A stretch of DNA of 64,000 bases from Clostridia bacterium (GTDB lineage: Bacteria; Bacillota; Clostridia; Acetivibrionales; DSM-27016), in assembly GCA_026414765.1 (NCBI GenBank), contig JAOAIJ010000023.1, forward strand, positions 1 through 64,000. Direction: 5' to 3'. Below are positions 17,986 through 28,600 of this stretch, piece by piece (position 1 is the stretch's first letter; each line of letters opens with the position of its first letter). Below the pieces are notes generated by a model. It saw only the letters and a program-made list of their open reading frames with translations, searched no databases and was not told the origin of the DNA. Made by a program: the position numbers and the translations under genes.

Positions 17986-20900
17986 GTGCATAAAGACCAT
18001 AGTAAGGAATTCTACCCATTGTCTCATCCACAGAAAAGAATATGGTATGTGGAAAACGCATATCCTGATACTTCTTTACATAATATTGGCGGTTATGCAA
18101 AAATTAATGGAAAAGTAGATTTCGAATTACTGGAAGAATCAATAGAGATTTTTATTAATAAAAATGAAGCAGTCAGACTAAGACTTAAGGAAGAAAACGG
18201 CGAAATAAAGCAGTACGTATGCCAGAATCCGCATTACAGGATAGACTTTTTGGATTTCAGTAAATACAGTAACCCGGAGGAAGAATTTCAAGCTTGGGTA
18301 AGGACAGAGTTTGAAAAGGGAATCAAGCTGGAAGAGGATAACCTCTTCTACTTTGCGTTATACAGAGTCAATGATGCCTTTAATGGGTATTTGGCTAAAC
18401 TGCACCATATTATTTCTGATGGCTGGTCAATAAATATCATGACAGAACAGCTCTGCGACACGTACACCCGGCTTATGAATGATATGGAAGTGGGCGGAGA
18501 GAGTGAAAATTCTTACCTGGAATATTTAGATAGCGAGAACAGGTATATAAGCTCCGAGAGGTTTATAAAGAATAAGAGGTTTTGGAATGAAAAATTCAAT
18601 ACATTGCCTGAATTAATGAATAAAACTTCTTCCAATATAAAAGGGAAAAGAAAGACATTTGTTCTGGATGATGAGTTTTCAGATAGTATTAAGGTTTTTA
18701 TCGGTAAAGAAAGAATATCCCTGAATACTTTTTTTATATCAGTCTTATTAGCTAGTCTGCATAAAATTGAACAAAAGGATGATATAGTAATCGGTTCGCC
18801 GGTATTGAACAGGTCTGGTAAAAAAGAAAAAAGTATGATCGGAATGTTTACCAGTACTATGCCTTTCAGATTTTGTATCGACAGCAACAGTACCGTGTCG
18901 GACTTTATAGGAGAAGTAAACAGGGAGATAATGCAATGTTATTTTAGTCAAAAATATCCATATGATTTTCTTGCAAGCGATCTGGAACTTAAGAGGAAAG
19001 GATATGACAGCCTGTTTCAGGTATGTGTAAACTACTATAATACGCACCTTAGCAAGGAAATAAACGGAATTTCCGTTGAAAGTGTGGAAGTGTACAACGG
19101 CTGCCAGTTGTATTCACTTCAACTGGTTATTAAGGACTGGACGGATACTGGGAAACTGACTTTGGATTTTGACTATAAAACTGATGACTACTCCGAATTT
19201 CAGATCGAAAGTATGTACAGCATTGTTATGAATATTACACGCCAATTCATAACTAATCCGGATATGAGAATAAAGGATGTAGAGATTCTCTCAAAAAAGG
19301 ACAAAGACTGTTTGATTTATGAGCTGAATGACACAGGAGCCGTATATCCGGGAGAGAAGACGATTTATGGGTTGTTTGAAGAACAGGTAAAGAAAACGCC
19401 TGATAGGATTGCTGTTGCTTATGAAGATTTGCAGCTGACTTACAGGGAGTTGAATGAAAAGGCAAATCAGCTTGCCGGCATGTTAAGAAGAAAAGGGGTA
19501 AAACCTGATGGTATTATAGCTTTAATGGTAACCCATTCACTTGAGGCTGTTATTGGCATTCTGGGAGTATTGAAGTCCGGAGGAGCGTATCTTCCGGTAG
19601 ACCCTTCATATCCTGCAGAAAGAGCTAATTATTTGCTCGAGGACTCCGGAGCAAAAATTTTGCTAACAAATACTGATCTGAAAGATGGTATGGAGTTTAA
19701 TGGCGAAATTATCAATATAGGTGATAAAGAAATATACTGTGGTACAACCAATAATATAGAGGCAGTAAATTCACCCAATGACCTTGCATATGTCATATAT
19801 ACATCCGGTTCTACCGGCAAACCTAAAGGGGTTATGATAGAACACAGAGGACTTGTTAATTACATATGGTGGGCAAAAAGAATGTATATTCCCAAAGAGG
19901 ATGAAATCTTTGCATTATATTCATCTCTTTCTTTTGATCTTACAGTTACTTCAGTTTTCACACCATTAATCTGCGGAAGCAAAATAGAGATATATAGTGA
20001 TGACGGCTCGGAATTTATTCTTTATAAGATTCTGAGAGAAAACCGCGTAACGGTTGTCAAGCTTACTCCGGCTCACCTGTCATTGCTGAAGGATATGGAT
20101 AACAGCAATTCGTCGGTTAAAAGGTTTATTGTGGGTGGAGAAGACTTGAAAACCGGCCTTGCCAACAGTATACATAAGAGTTTTAATGGGAAAATAGAAA
20201 TATTCAACGAATATGGCCCTACCGAAACTGTTGTAGGCTGTATGATTCACAAATATGATCCAGAAAAGGATACAGGAGGATCTGTGCCTATCGGTCATCC
20301 TGCAAGCAATGTTCAGATTTATATTCTGGATAGATTCCTGAATCCTCTGCCTGGAGGCACTATTGGAGAAATGTATATATCCGGAGACGGCGTTGCAAGA
20401 GGATATCTGAACAGACAGCAGCTGACAGATGAACGTTTTATATGCAATCCATTTATTGCAGGACAGAAGATGTATAAAACAGGGGACCTTGCCAGACGTT
20501 TGGATGACGGGAAGATAGAGTATTCTGGCAGAGCTGACCATCAGGTAAAAATCAGAGGATACCGTATAGAACTTGGGGAAATAGAGAGCCAGCTGATGAG
20601 GCATGAAAGTATAGAAGAGGCTGTAGTTATTGATTGTACTGATTCTACCGGATCTAAGTTTTTGTGCGCATATGTCGTTCCAGGCAATGATTTTAATATT
20701 TCCGGCATACGTGAATTCCTTTCAAGATATTTACCTGACTATATGGTTCCCTTGCATTTTATTGCTATGGAGCAGCTTCCTTTGACGGTGAACGGCAAAG
20801 TAAACAGGGATTCGTTGCCTGCTCCTGTAAGTATTGCAGGGGATGAAAGACCTGTTATATATAAAAATGAGAGTGAAGAGAAGGTAGCTGAGGTTTTTAG

Positions 20901-22485
20901 ACAAATACTCGGTGTAGATAGAATGGGAGCAAGTGATAATTTTTATCACTTCGGAGGGGATTCCATTAAGGCAATACAGGTGGCAGCCAGGCTTGGCGAG
21001 ATGGGACTGGGCGTAAAAGTGAAGGATGTCATGGCAAATCCTTCTATTGAACAGCTGGCAGTTATCGCAGGAAAAGGTAAAAGGGCTTCTGCTGCTACAC
21101 AAGCTCCATGTGAGGGAAGTGTAGGACGTATGCCTATTATATCCTGGTTTTTTGCACAGAATTTTAAGAATATAAATTACTGGAACCAGTCTGTTTTTCT
21201 GACTCTTAAACAGGATATTGGTACGATTGAAATAAAGAATGCCGTAAATGCTATTATAAGGCATCATGATTCACTGAGGTTGAATTATGATGCCGGCAGG
21301 GCTGAACTTTTTTATAATAATAAACACCTTACAGAAGAATATGAAGTACAGGAATTTAATCTGTCGGCTTTTACACCGGATGAGCAGCAGGTATGGATAG
21401 CCAGATATTCAGAACAGATTAAGGCCAGTATGGATATTGAAAACGGAGTGTTATTTAGAGCAGGAGTTTTTATTACCGGTCATACACAAAACAGAAAACT
21501 GCTTCTTACAGCGCACCATATTGTCACAGACGGGGTATCGTGGCGGATAATGCTAGAGGATTTTGACAGGCTGCTAAGATGTGGAAACGCCAGCAATACT
21601 GAATTACTTCCTGCCAAAACATGCTCTATGAAGGTATGGGCGGAGCAGCTTGGACAGTATAGCTTGAAAAGCGTTCTTAAGGAGCGTGAATATTGGGATT
21701 CAGTTATTAAAGATGTTTTTGCTTTTCCTATAGATTTCAATACTGGAGACGATTCTCTTGAGTATTGCGACATAGTTACTGGAAGTCTCTGTGAGAAGGA
21801 AACGGAAGCTCTGCTAAAGAATGCAAATAATGCATATGGTACAAAGCCGGATGAACTATTGGTTGCCGCACTAGCCCATACAGTGGAAAGCTTAACGGGA
21901 ATGAAAGACATAGTTATAGAACTTGAAGGCCACGGGCGTGAGGATATATTTGAAGATATCGATGTTTCGAGGACTGTCGGCTGGTTTACAAGTATCTATC
22001 CTGTCAGGCTAAGAATGAATGAAACGGACATGGATTTGCAAATCAAATCTCTTAAAGAGCAAATAAGAGGTATTCCAAACAAGGGTATAGGTTTCGGGAT
22101 ACTAAAATATCTGAACGGAATTTTGAGATATGACGGGCAAAAACATATAAGGTTTAACTACCTTGGTGATTTTAAGAATATATCAAGCAGCAGCGTATTT
22201 GAAGTTTCAAACGGGATTACCGGCTCCGATTGCTGTAAAAGCAATCATATGACCTGCCGGCTTGATATTAATGCAATGGTTTTTGAAGACAAGCTTGAGA
22301 TATCAATAACCTATAGTAAAAACAAATATACTGGGGAAACCGTACAAAAATTTATAGATACATTTATAGAAAGAATCAGGGAAATCATCAGTTATTGCTG
22401 CAGTAAGGACCAGGTGGAGTTTACTCCATCAGATTTCGATACTATAGAAATTTCTCAGAACGAGTTGGACAATATGTTTGCCTGA
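17986..22485 (+). CDS. NRPS starter module, C(starter)-A(Asn)-T-E
   Basis: 1499 residues from GTG at 17986, spaced for AGGAG at 17973-17977. Domains: condensation (about 5-440, catalytic HHIISDGWS from His140); adenylation (about 450-945, YTSGSTGKPKG, YGPTE, KTGDLARR); carrier T with phosphopantetheine Ser993 in FGGDSIKA; epimerisation (about 1045-1490, HHIVTDGVSW from His1177 and FNYLGDF). Adenylation pocket residues read against GrsA give D-L-T-K-I-G-E-V-G-K, one change from the classical Asn code DLTKLGEVGK. As the line begins with a C domain, this domain most likely acylates Asn with a fatty acid, and E makes D-Asn. This is the same architecture as the starter modules of colibactin and xenocoumacin. 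Confidence 0.88.
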   Translation: MHKDHSKEFYPLSHPQKRIWYVENAYPDTSLHNIGGYAKINGKVDFELLEESIEIFINKNEAVRLRLKEENGEIKQYVCQNPHYRIDFLDFSKYSNPEEEFQAWVRTEFEKGIKLEEDNLFYFALYRVNDAFNGYLAKLHHIISDGWSINIMTEQLCDTYTRLMNDMEVGGESENSYLEYLDSENRYISSERFIKNKRFWNEKFNTLPELMNKTSSNIKGKRKTFVLDDEFSDSIKVFIGKERISLNTFFISVLLASLHKIEQKDDIVIGSPVLNRSGKKEKSMIGMFTSTMPFRFCIDSNSTVSDFIGEVNREIMQCYFSQKYPYDFLASDLELKRKGYDSLFQVCVNYYNTHLSKEINGISVESVEVYNGCQLYSLQLVIKDWTDTGKLTLDFDYKTDDYSEFQIESMYSIVMNITRQFITNPDMRIKDVEILSKKDKDCLIYELNDTGAVYPGEKTIYGLFEEQVKKTPDRIAVAYEDLQLTYRELNEKANQLAGMLRRKGVKPDGIIALMVTHSLEAVIGILGVLKSGGAYLPVDPSYPAERANYLLEDSGAKILLTNTDLKDGMEFNGEIINIGDKEIYCGTTNNIEAVNSPNDLAYVIYTSGSTGKPKGVMIEHRGLVNYIWWAKRMYIPKEDEIFALYSSLSFDLTVTSVFTPLICGSKIEIYSDDGSEFILYKILRENRVTVVKLTPAHLSLLKDMDNSNSSVKRFIVGGEDLKTGLANSIHKSFNGKIEIFNEYGPTETVVGCMIHKYDPEKDTGGSVPIGHPASNVQIYILDRFLNPLPGGTIGEMYISGDGVARGYLNRQQLTDERFICNPFIAGQKMYKTGDLARRLDDGKIEYSGRADHQVKIRGYRIELGEIESQLMRHESIEEAVVIDCTDSTGSKFLCAYVVPGNDFNISGIREFLSRYLPDYMVPLHFIAMEQLPLTVNGKVNRDSLPAPVSIAGDERPVIYKNESEEKVAEVFRQILGVDRMGASDNFYHFGGDSIKAIQVAARLGEMGLGVKVKDVMANPSIEQLAVIAGKGKRASAATQAPCEGSVGRMPIISWFFAQNFKNINYWNQSVFLTLKQDIGTIEIKNAVNAIIRHHDSLRLNYDAGRAELFYNNKHLTEEYEVQEFNLSAFTPDEQQVWIARYSEQIKASMDIENGVLFRAGVFITGHTQNRKLLLTAHHIVTDGVSWRIMLEDFDRLLRCGNASNTELLPAKTCSMKVWAEQLGQYSLKSVLKEREYWDSVIKDVFAFPIDFNTGDDSLEYCDIVTGSLCEKETEALLKNANNAYGTKPDELLVAALAHTVESLTGMKDIVIELEGHGREDIFEDIDVSRTVGWFTSIYPVRLRMNETDMDLQIKSLKEQIRGIPNKGIGFGILKYLNGILRYDGQKHIRFNYLGDFKNISSSSVFEVSNGITGSDCCKSNHMTCRLDINAMVFEDKLEISITYSKNKYTGETVQKFIDTFIERIREIISYCCSKDQVEFTPSDFDTIEISQNELDNMFA

Positions 22486-22520
22486 AGCTAATTTTGCATG
22501 GATTAAAGGGGAATTTGATT

Positions 22521-25500
22521 GTGAGGAAATATTTAAGAATTTGTATTTCAATCCTGGTAAGTATTGTTTTATTATCAGTGACTCCGATAGCAACATTTTC
22601 AGAAGGGATTAATAATAAAGAAGTTTCCTATAAAACTCCTTCAGATGGTAGTGGCTTATTACCGCTTAAGATAGAAGAAGTGGAATCATTTATCAAAAAA
22701 CAAATGAAAGCCGGCAAGATACCGGGTTTATCGGTTGCTATAGTAAAGGAAGGAAAGCCTGTATATAAAAAGAATTTCGGATATGCTGATTTGAAAGAAA
22801 AGCGGCCAGTTACTTCCGATACTTTATTTGAATTGGGATCGACTACTAAAGCATTTACTGCACTTGCTGTCCTTGATCTAAAGGAAAAAGGGTTAATACA
22901 ATTAGATGATAATATAAATAAATACATTCCATGGTTTAGTGCGAGGTATAAAGGCAAAGAGGTCAATATAACTCTCAGGCAGCTTCTATATCATACAAGT
23001 GGTATTCCCTATGAAAGCATAGGAAATATACCTGAAGGTGATGGAGACAATGCACTGGAAGATACGGCTGCCACTTTGGTCGGTAAAGAATTGCATCATT
23101 ATCCGGGTGAAGAATTCTTATATGCTACTATTAATTATGATGTACTTGGTTTGATTATTCAGAAAGTATCAGGACAAAGTTTTGAAAATTATGTAAAAAC
23201 CAATGTTCTTAAGCCTTTAGGACTTAATCACACTTATATGTCCAGACGTGAGCTGCCAGTGCAGGAATTGTCAAAAGGCTATAAAATCAGTTTTGCAAGA
23301 CCAATAGAATATAGTGCACCAGTTTATCGCGGCAATACTCCTGCAGGTTATGCAATTTCTAATATTGAAGATGTCTGTAAATGGCTTGGTATACAGCTTG
23401 GAACAGATGAAACCTCGACATTCAGTAAAAGTATTATTAAAGAATCACATGTTGCAGACCGGACTGTCTACCCTGGGATGAAAGGTTCCGTCTATACTGC
23501 GGGATGGTATTTCTACCAGAGCGGAAAAGGGGAATACTCACACACAGGCAACAATCCTAATTTCTCCTCATTTATAGCATTCAGACCCGGAGAGAAGCTG
23601 GGTATAGCTGTTCTTGCCAATATGAACACTGATTACACCCGGATGGCAGGTCAGGGCATTATTGATATCATTATGGGGAAAAAGCCTGTAGAGCAGTCGG
23701 ATCAATACCGGAGCATGGATATAATATGCTTTGCAGTTATATGTGCTGCTGTGCCGTTTTTACTCACGACCATATATTTGATAATACTTGCTCTCGTTCA
23801 AATTGCAAGAAAGCAAAGAAAATTTACTAATAAAGGTAAGAAGGGGATTGCGGGATTTTTCTTATCAATGCTGTTTGTAGCGGCATTTGTTCTTTCACTG
23901 TACCATTTACCAAGAGTAATGTTTGACGGGCTTAACTGGAAATTTCTAAGTGTTTGGGCGCCTGTAAGCATACCTGCAGCTGTCCTTGCCATACTGGCAG
24001 GCGTACTAGTCTTTTACCTGTATTTTATTATTACATCATTCTTTCCTAAAGTAGATGAAAAGTCATTCTTTACACTTGTTTTTCTCAGTATAGCAAGCGG
24101 ATTCGGAAATGCTTTCATAATATTTATTATTAATGAAGCTATCAGACGTGACGATAGTCTGGCAAATGGTCTGCCTCTATACTTCCTGTTAGGAATTGTG
24201 GTTTATATTTATGGACAGAGGCTGATACGCACAAGATTAATATCCATTACTAATAATATGGTATTTGAAAAAAGAATCGAGCTTATCAGTAAAGTTCTGA
24301 AAGCAGACTATAGTAAACTGGAAGCTGTGGGTGACGGCAAGCTGCATGCCTGCCTGAATAACGACACTGAAATGATAAGCGGATTTGCAAATGTAGTAAT
24401 TACCGGTGTTACCAGCTTCGTAACGTTCATATGCTGTTTTATTTACCTTGGGATTATCAGTTTCTACGGACTGCTTCTTTCTATACTTGTCATAGTAATC
24501 ACGGGAGGAATGTATTTTGCTATAGGCAGGTCGGCAAACAAAATATGGGAGCATACCAGAAGCATACAAAATGTTTTTTTCAAGTTTATAAATGATTTAA
24601 CTTCGGGATTCAAGGAGCTATACCTGCATGATGCAAGACGGAGAGATTTTAAATCTGATATGGAAGAGAGCTGTACATCATACAGAGACAAACGCATACA
24701 GGGAGATATGAAATTTGCAAATGTCTTTGTTCTTGGGGAACTCATGTTTACCTTGGTAATCGGTGCAGTTGTATTTATTTTTCCTGTCGTATTCGACAAT
24801 ATTTACAAAACAACCCTTAGTAGCTATGTTTTTGTCCTATTGTATATGACAGGACCTTTTCATGGTATTTTAAACCTCATTCCCAATATACTCCAGATAC
24901 GGATCAGTTGGAACAGAATAAATGAGGTTATTGGTGAAATATCTCTGTTTGAGGTAGACAGACAAAAGATAATTTCAGAGATACCTGACAGAAATGTTTT
25001 AAGTGTTGAGTTATGTGGTGTTAAGTATAGCTACAAAGGCAGTGATGACAGGGAGTTTACGGTAGGTCCCATAGATTACAGGTTTTGCCCCGGCGAAGTA
25101 GTATTTGTAGCCGGAGGGAACGGGAGTGGAAAGTCAACTTTGTCAAAATTAATTACGGGTTTATATACGCCTGATGAAGGCAAGATACTGGTAAATGGCA
25201 AGGAGATTGAATCCCGGGAGCTTGGACAGTATTTCTCTGTTGTTTTCAGTGATTTCTACCTGTTTGACAAGCTGTACGGTATTGACCATAAACATGTGGA
25301 CAGTGATATACAAAAATATCTTGAGATTCTGCAGCTTGACAAAAAGGTAAGGATAGAGAATGGGGAGTTTAGTACTATAAAGCTTTCTACAGGCCAGAAA
25401 AAGAGGCTCGCATTATTGATAAGCTATCTGGATGACCGTCCGTACTACTTGTTTGATGAATGGGCGGCAGACCAAGATCCCGAATTCAGAAAATTCTTTT

Positions 25501-25670
25501 ATCAAAAATTGCTGCCTGACATGAAAGACAGGGGAAAATGTATTATAGCCATAACCCATGACGATTTGTATTTTGATACCGCAGACAAATTTATCAAGAT
25601 GGAATCAGGAAAGATTGCTGATAGCTGGGTAAACTCCAGAGCCAAAAACATGGAAGAGACAGAGGAGTAG
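22521..25670 (+). CDS. Fusion of a ClbP-like serine peptidase and a cyclic-peptide-type ABC exporter
   Basis: 1049 residues. GTG at 22521 fits AAAGGGG (22505-22511) and starts exactly at a signal peptide (RKYLRICISILVSIVLLSV). Residues about 45-390 form a beta-lactamase-fold serine peptidase facing outside: nucleophile motif Ser107-T-T-Lys110, Tyr201 in FLYATINYD (usually YSN), and His341-Thr-Gly. Three membrane segments follow (about 399-505), as in the D-Asn peptidases ClbP and XcnG. About six more membrane spans and an ATPase complete a PvdE/SyrD-like exporter half: Walker A GGNGSGKST with Lys871, signature LSTGQ (955-959), Walker B YLFDE with Glu980. It should export the acyl-D-Asn pre-product and remove the cap at the outer face. 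From memory, zwittermicin ZmaM has a similar fusion. Confidence 0.88.
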   Translation: MRKYLRICISILVSIVLLSVTPIATFSEGINNKEVSYKTPSDGSGLLPLKIEEVESFIKKQMKAGKIPGLSVAIVKEGKPVYKKNFGYADLKEKRPVTSDTLFELGSTTKAFTALAVLDLKEKGLIQLDDNINKYIPWFSARYKGKEVNITLRQLLYHTSGIPYESIGNIPEGDGDNALEDTAATLVGKELHHYPGEEFLYATINYDVLGLIIQKVSGQSFENYVKTNVLKPLGLNHTYMSRRELPVQELSKGYKISFARPIEYSAPVYRGNTPAGYAISNIEDVCKWLGIQLGTDETSTFSKSIIKESHVADRTVYPGMKGSVYTAGWYFYQSGKGEYSHTGNNPNFSSFIAFRPGEKLGIAVLANMNTDYTRMAGQGIIDIIMGKKPVEQSDQYRSMDIICFAVICAAVPFLLTTIYLIILALVQIARKQRKFTNKGKKGIAGFFLSMLFVAAFVLSLYHLPRVMFDGLNWKFLSVWAPVSIPAAVLAILAGVLVFYLYFIITSFFPKVDEKSFFTLVFLSIASGFGNAFIIFIINEAIRRDDSLANGLPLYFLLGIVVYIYGQRLIRTRLISITNNMVFEKRIELISKVLKADYSKLEAVGDGKLHACLNNDTEMISGFANVVITGVTSFVTFICCFIYLGIISFYGLLLSILVIVITGGMYFAIGRSANKIWEHTRSIQNVFFKFINDLTSGFKELYLHDARRRDFKSDMEESCTSYRDKRIQGDMKFANVFVLGELMFTLVIGAVVFIFPVVFDNIYKTTLSSYVFVLLYMTGPFHGILNLIPNILQIRISWNRINEVIGEISLFEVDRQKIISEIPDRNVLSVELCGVKYSYKGSDDREFTVGPIDYRFCPGEVVFVAGGNGSGKSTLSKLITGLYTPDEGKILVNGKEIESRELGQYFSVVFSDFYLFDKLYGIDHKHVDSDIQKYLEILQLDKKVRIENGEFSTIKLSTGQKKRLALLISYLDDRPYYLFDEWAADQDPEFRKFFYQKLLPDMKDRGKCIIAITHDDLYFDTADKFIKMESGKIADSWVNSRAKNMEETEE

Positions 25671-25677
25671 ATTATTT

Positions 25678-28600
25678 ATGCCGGAGGCCAAAAAGTTAGA
25701 CAGACAAAATGTAGAAGATATATTAGCACTAACGCCTTTGCAGGAAGGCATGCTTTTTCACTACCTGAATGAGCCTGAGAGCGAGCAATATTTTGAACAG
25801 CTCAGCTTGAGACTTACAGGGGATATAAGCATGGAGAGAGTAAAGAAAGCATGGAATTTTGTTGTTGAAACAAATGAAATGTTGAGGACTGTATTCCGGT
25901 GGGAGGCGATGGAAAAACCGGTTCAGATTGTCTTGAAGAAACAGGAAATACCTTTCATAGAATATGATCTCCGTGAGTTTGAATCTGAGGACAGGCGTAA
26001 AGCAATAGATGAAATCAGGGCAAAGGACAGAAAGGAAAAGATCAGGATAGATGTATGCACATTCCGGATAAAGATGTGCCGGCTTGACGAGCATGAATAC
26101 GAGATGATTATCAGCAATCACCATATTATATATGACGGATGGAGCACGGGTATAATACTGAAAGAATTTTTATCTGCATATAAAGATTTTGCAAACTTCA
26201 ATGAACCGATCAAACAGGTGAAGACAAAATACAAGGAATTCATACGATGGTATCAAAGACAGGATAAGGAAGGACAAAGAGACTACTGGACAAAATATAT
26301 GGCCGGGTTTGAGGCTAAAACACAGCTTCCTTCTTATTCAATAAACAAGGAACGAATCAGCAGTCCGGGAAACTTCACTCACACTCTGCAAAGTGAACTG
26401 ACAAATGAAATCAGGGCGTTTGTAAGAGAAAACCAGCTTACGGTTGCAAATTTACTTTATTGTGCATGGGGAATACTGCTGCAAAGGTATAGTAATACAG
26501 GTGATGTCGTTTTCGGAACAACTGTGTCGGGAAGAACACCCCATATAAGAGGGATAGAGGAAATGATAGGGTTGTTCATAAATACTATTCCTTTGAGAGT
26601 TACAGAGGTTGATGATGAAGATATTCTGAGCTTTCTGAAAAGGATAGGCAGTATGTTGAAGGAAAGGGAAGAGTTTGAATACACCCCTTTAACTGATATA
26701 AAATCTTACAGCAAAAGCAGCAGCAGGGAAGGATTATTCGATTCGATAATTGTACTCAGCAACTATCCGCTTGATGAAATGCTAGGCAAGAAGGATAATA
26801 TCATGAGTATTGATGCTTATACGATGTTTGAAATGACCAACTTTGACCTTACGGTAGGGGTAACTGTTTTTGACGACATAAGTATCAAATTTATATATAA
26901 TACAGGGGTATTTGAGGATGAAACCGTAAATAAACTGGCAGGGCACTTTATAAACATACTTTCGGATATGGTGCGGAGCAGTCGTAAAAAGTTAACGGAA
27001 ATTGAAATGTTAAGTGAAGAGGAAAAAGGGATACTTTTCGGATTTAACAATACAAATGCCAACTATCCGAAGGACAGGACAGTACATCAACTGTTTGAAG
27101 AGCAAGTAGAAAAGACACCGGGAAGTATTGCACTGGTATTTGAAGATTCTGTGCTAACTTACAGTGAATTAAATACAAAGGCTAATAAGCTTGCTGCATT
27201 ACTCAGGAAAAAGGGAGTGAGACCCGGTACGCTAGTGGGAATAATGATGGAGCGTTCACCTGAGATGATTATCGGCATACTGGGAATATTGAAGGCAGGG
27301 GGAGCCTATTTGCCTGTTGACCCGAACTACCCTATGAATAGAATCCAACTGATGCTGGAAGACAGTAAACCTCCCATAATTCTGGTGAAAGAGGGATTTG
27401 AGCGGAAAGCTGCTTTTGATGAAATGCAGAACTGTGATGTGATTATGTTGGACAGCATATGCAGCATTGCTGCGGATGAAACTGTTGAAAATCCGCTAAA
27501 TATTACGGGACAGGATGATATGATTTATCAGATATATACATCAGGTTCAACGGGAAATCCTAAAGGTGCAATGATAAAATCCCATTCTTTTGTTAACTTG
27601 CTGAATTGGTTTACAAAGGAGTTCGGAATCAGTGAAAGGGATAATATCCTGCTTATAGCTCCGATAAGCTTTGATCTGGCTCAGAAAAACCTTTACAGCA
27701 GCCTGATAAAGGGAGGTAAATTATGTTTGTTTTCACCCGGGCTTTTCGATTACAACAAAATGTCCGAGTTAATCCAGAAAGAAAACATATCAATCATAAA
27801 CTGTACTCCAAGTGCGTTTTATCCATTGATGGATTTCAATAAAGATACAGGCTTCAAACGACTAAAATCATTGAGGTGGGTCTTCCTTGGGGGAGAGCCT
27901 ATTAATGTGAATAAACTGACTGCCTGGACAAAGTCTTCGTATTATAACGCAAGGATTGTTAATACATACGGACCTACGGAATGTACCGATATAGCTACAT
28001 TTTACACTGTTGACAGCGAGTTGGCCGAAGGGAGCGTGACAGTGCCTATAGGAAAGCCTATTCATAATACGCAGGTATATGTTGTGGACAGAGATATAAG
28101 GCTACTGCCTGTGGGGGTTGCCGGAGAATTATGCATCAGTGGTGTGGGCATGGGGAAAGGCTACTATAATGCACCTGAGCTGACACAAGAAAAATTTGTC
28201 GGGTGCTCTTATGCAGAGTCAGGCAGAGTCTATAGGACTGGTGACCTTGTAAGATGGATGCCGGACGGGAATATTGAATTTTTAGGTAGGATAGACCATC
28301 AGGTAAAAATAAGAGGGTACAGGATAGAACTCGGTGATATAGAAGCTGAACTTTTATCTCATAGCTCGATAAAAGAAGCGGTAGTCATAGCAAGAGAGGA
28401 TTTTTCCGGGAGCAAATACCTATGTGCGTACATTGTTTCAGACATTATCATGGACAGCTTGTCTTTGAAGGAATTCCTGGCAAAGCAGTTGCCAGACTAT
28501 ATGATTCCTGCACATTTTGTCCTATTGGATAAGCTGCCTCTTACTCCCAGCGGGAAAATCAACAGGAATGGATTGCCTGCACCGGATGCAGCAATCAGCA

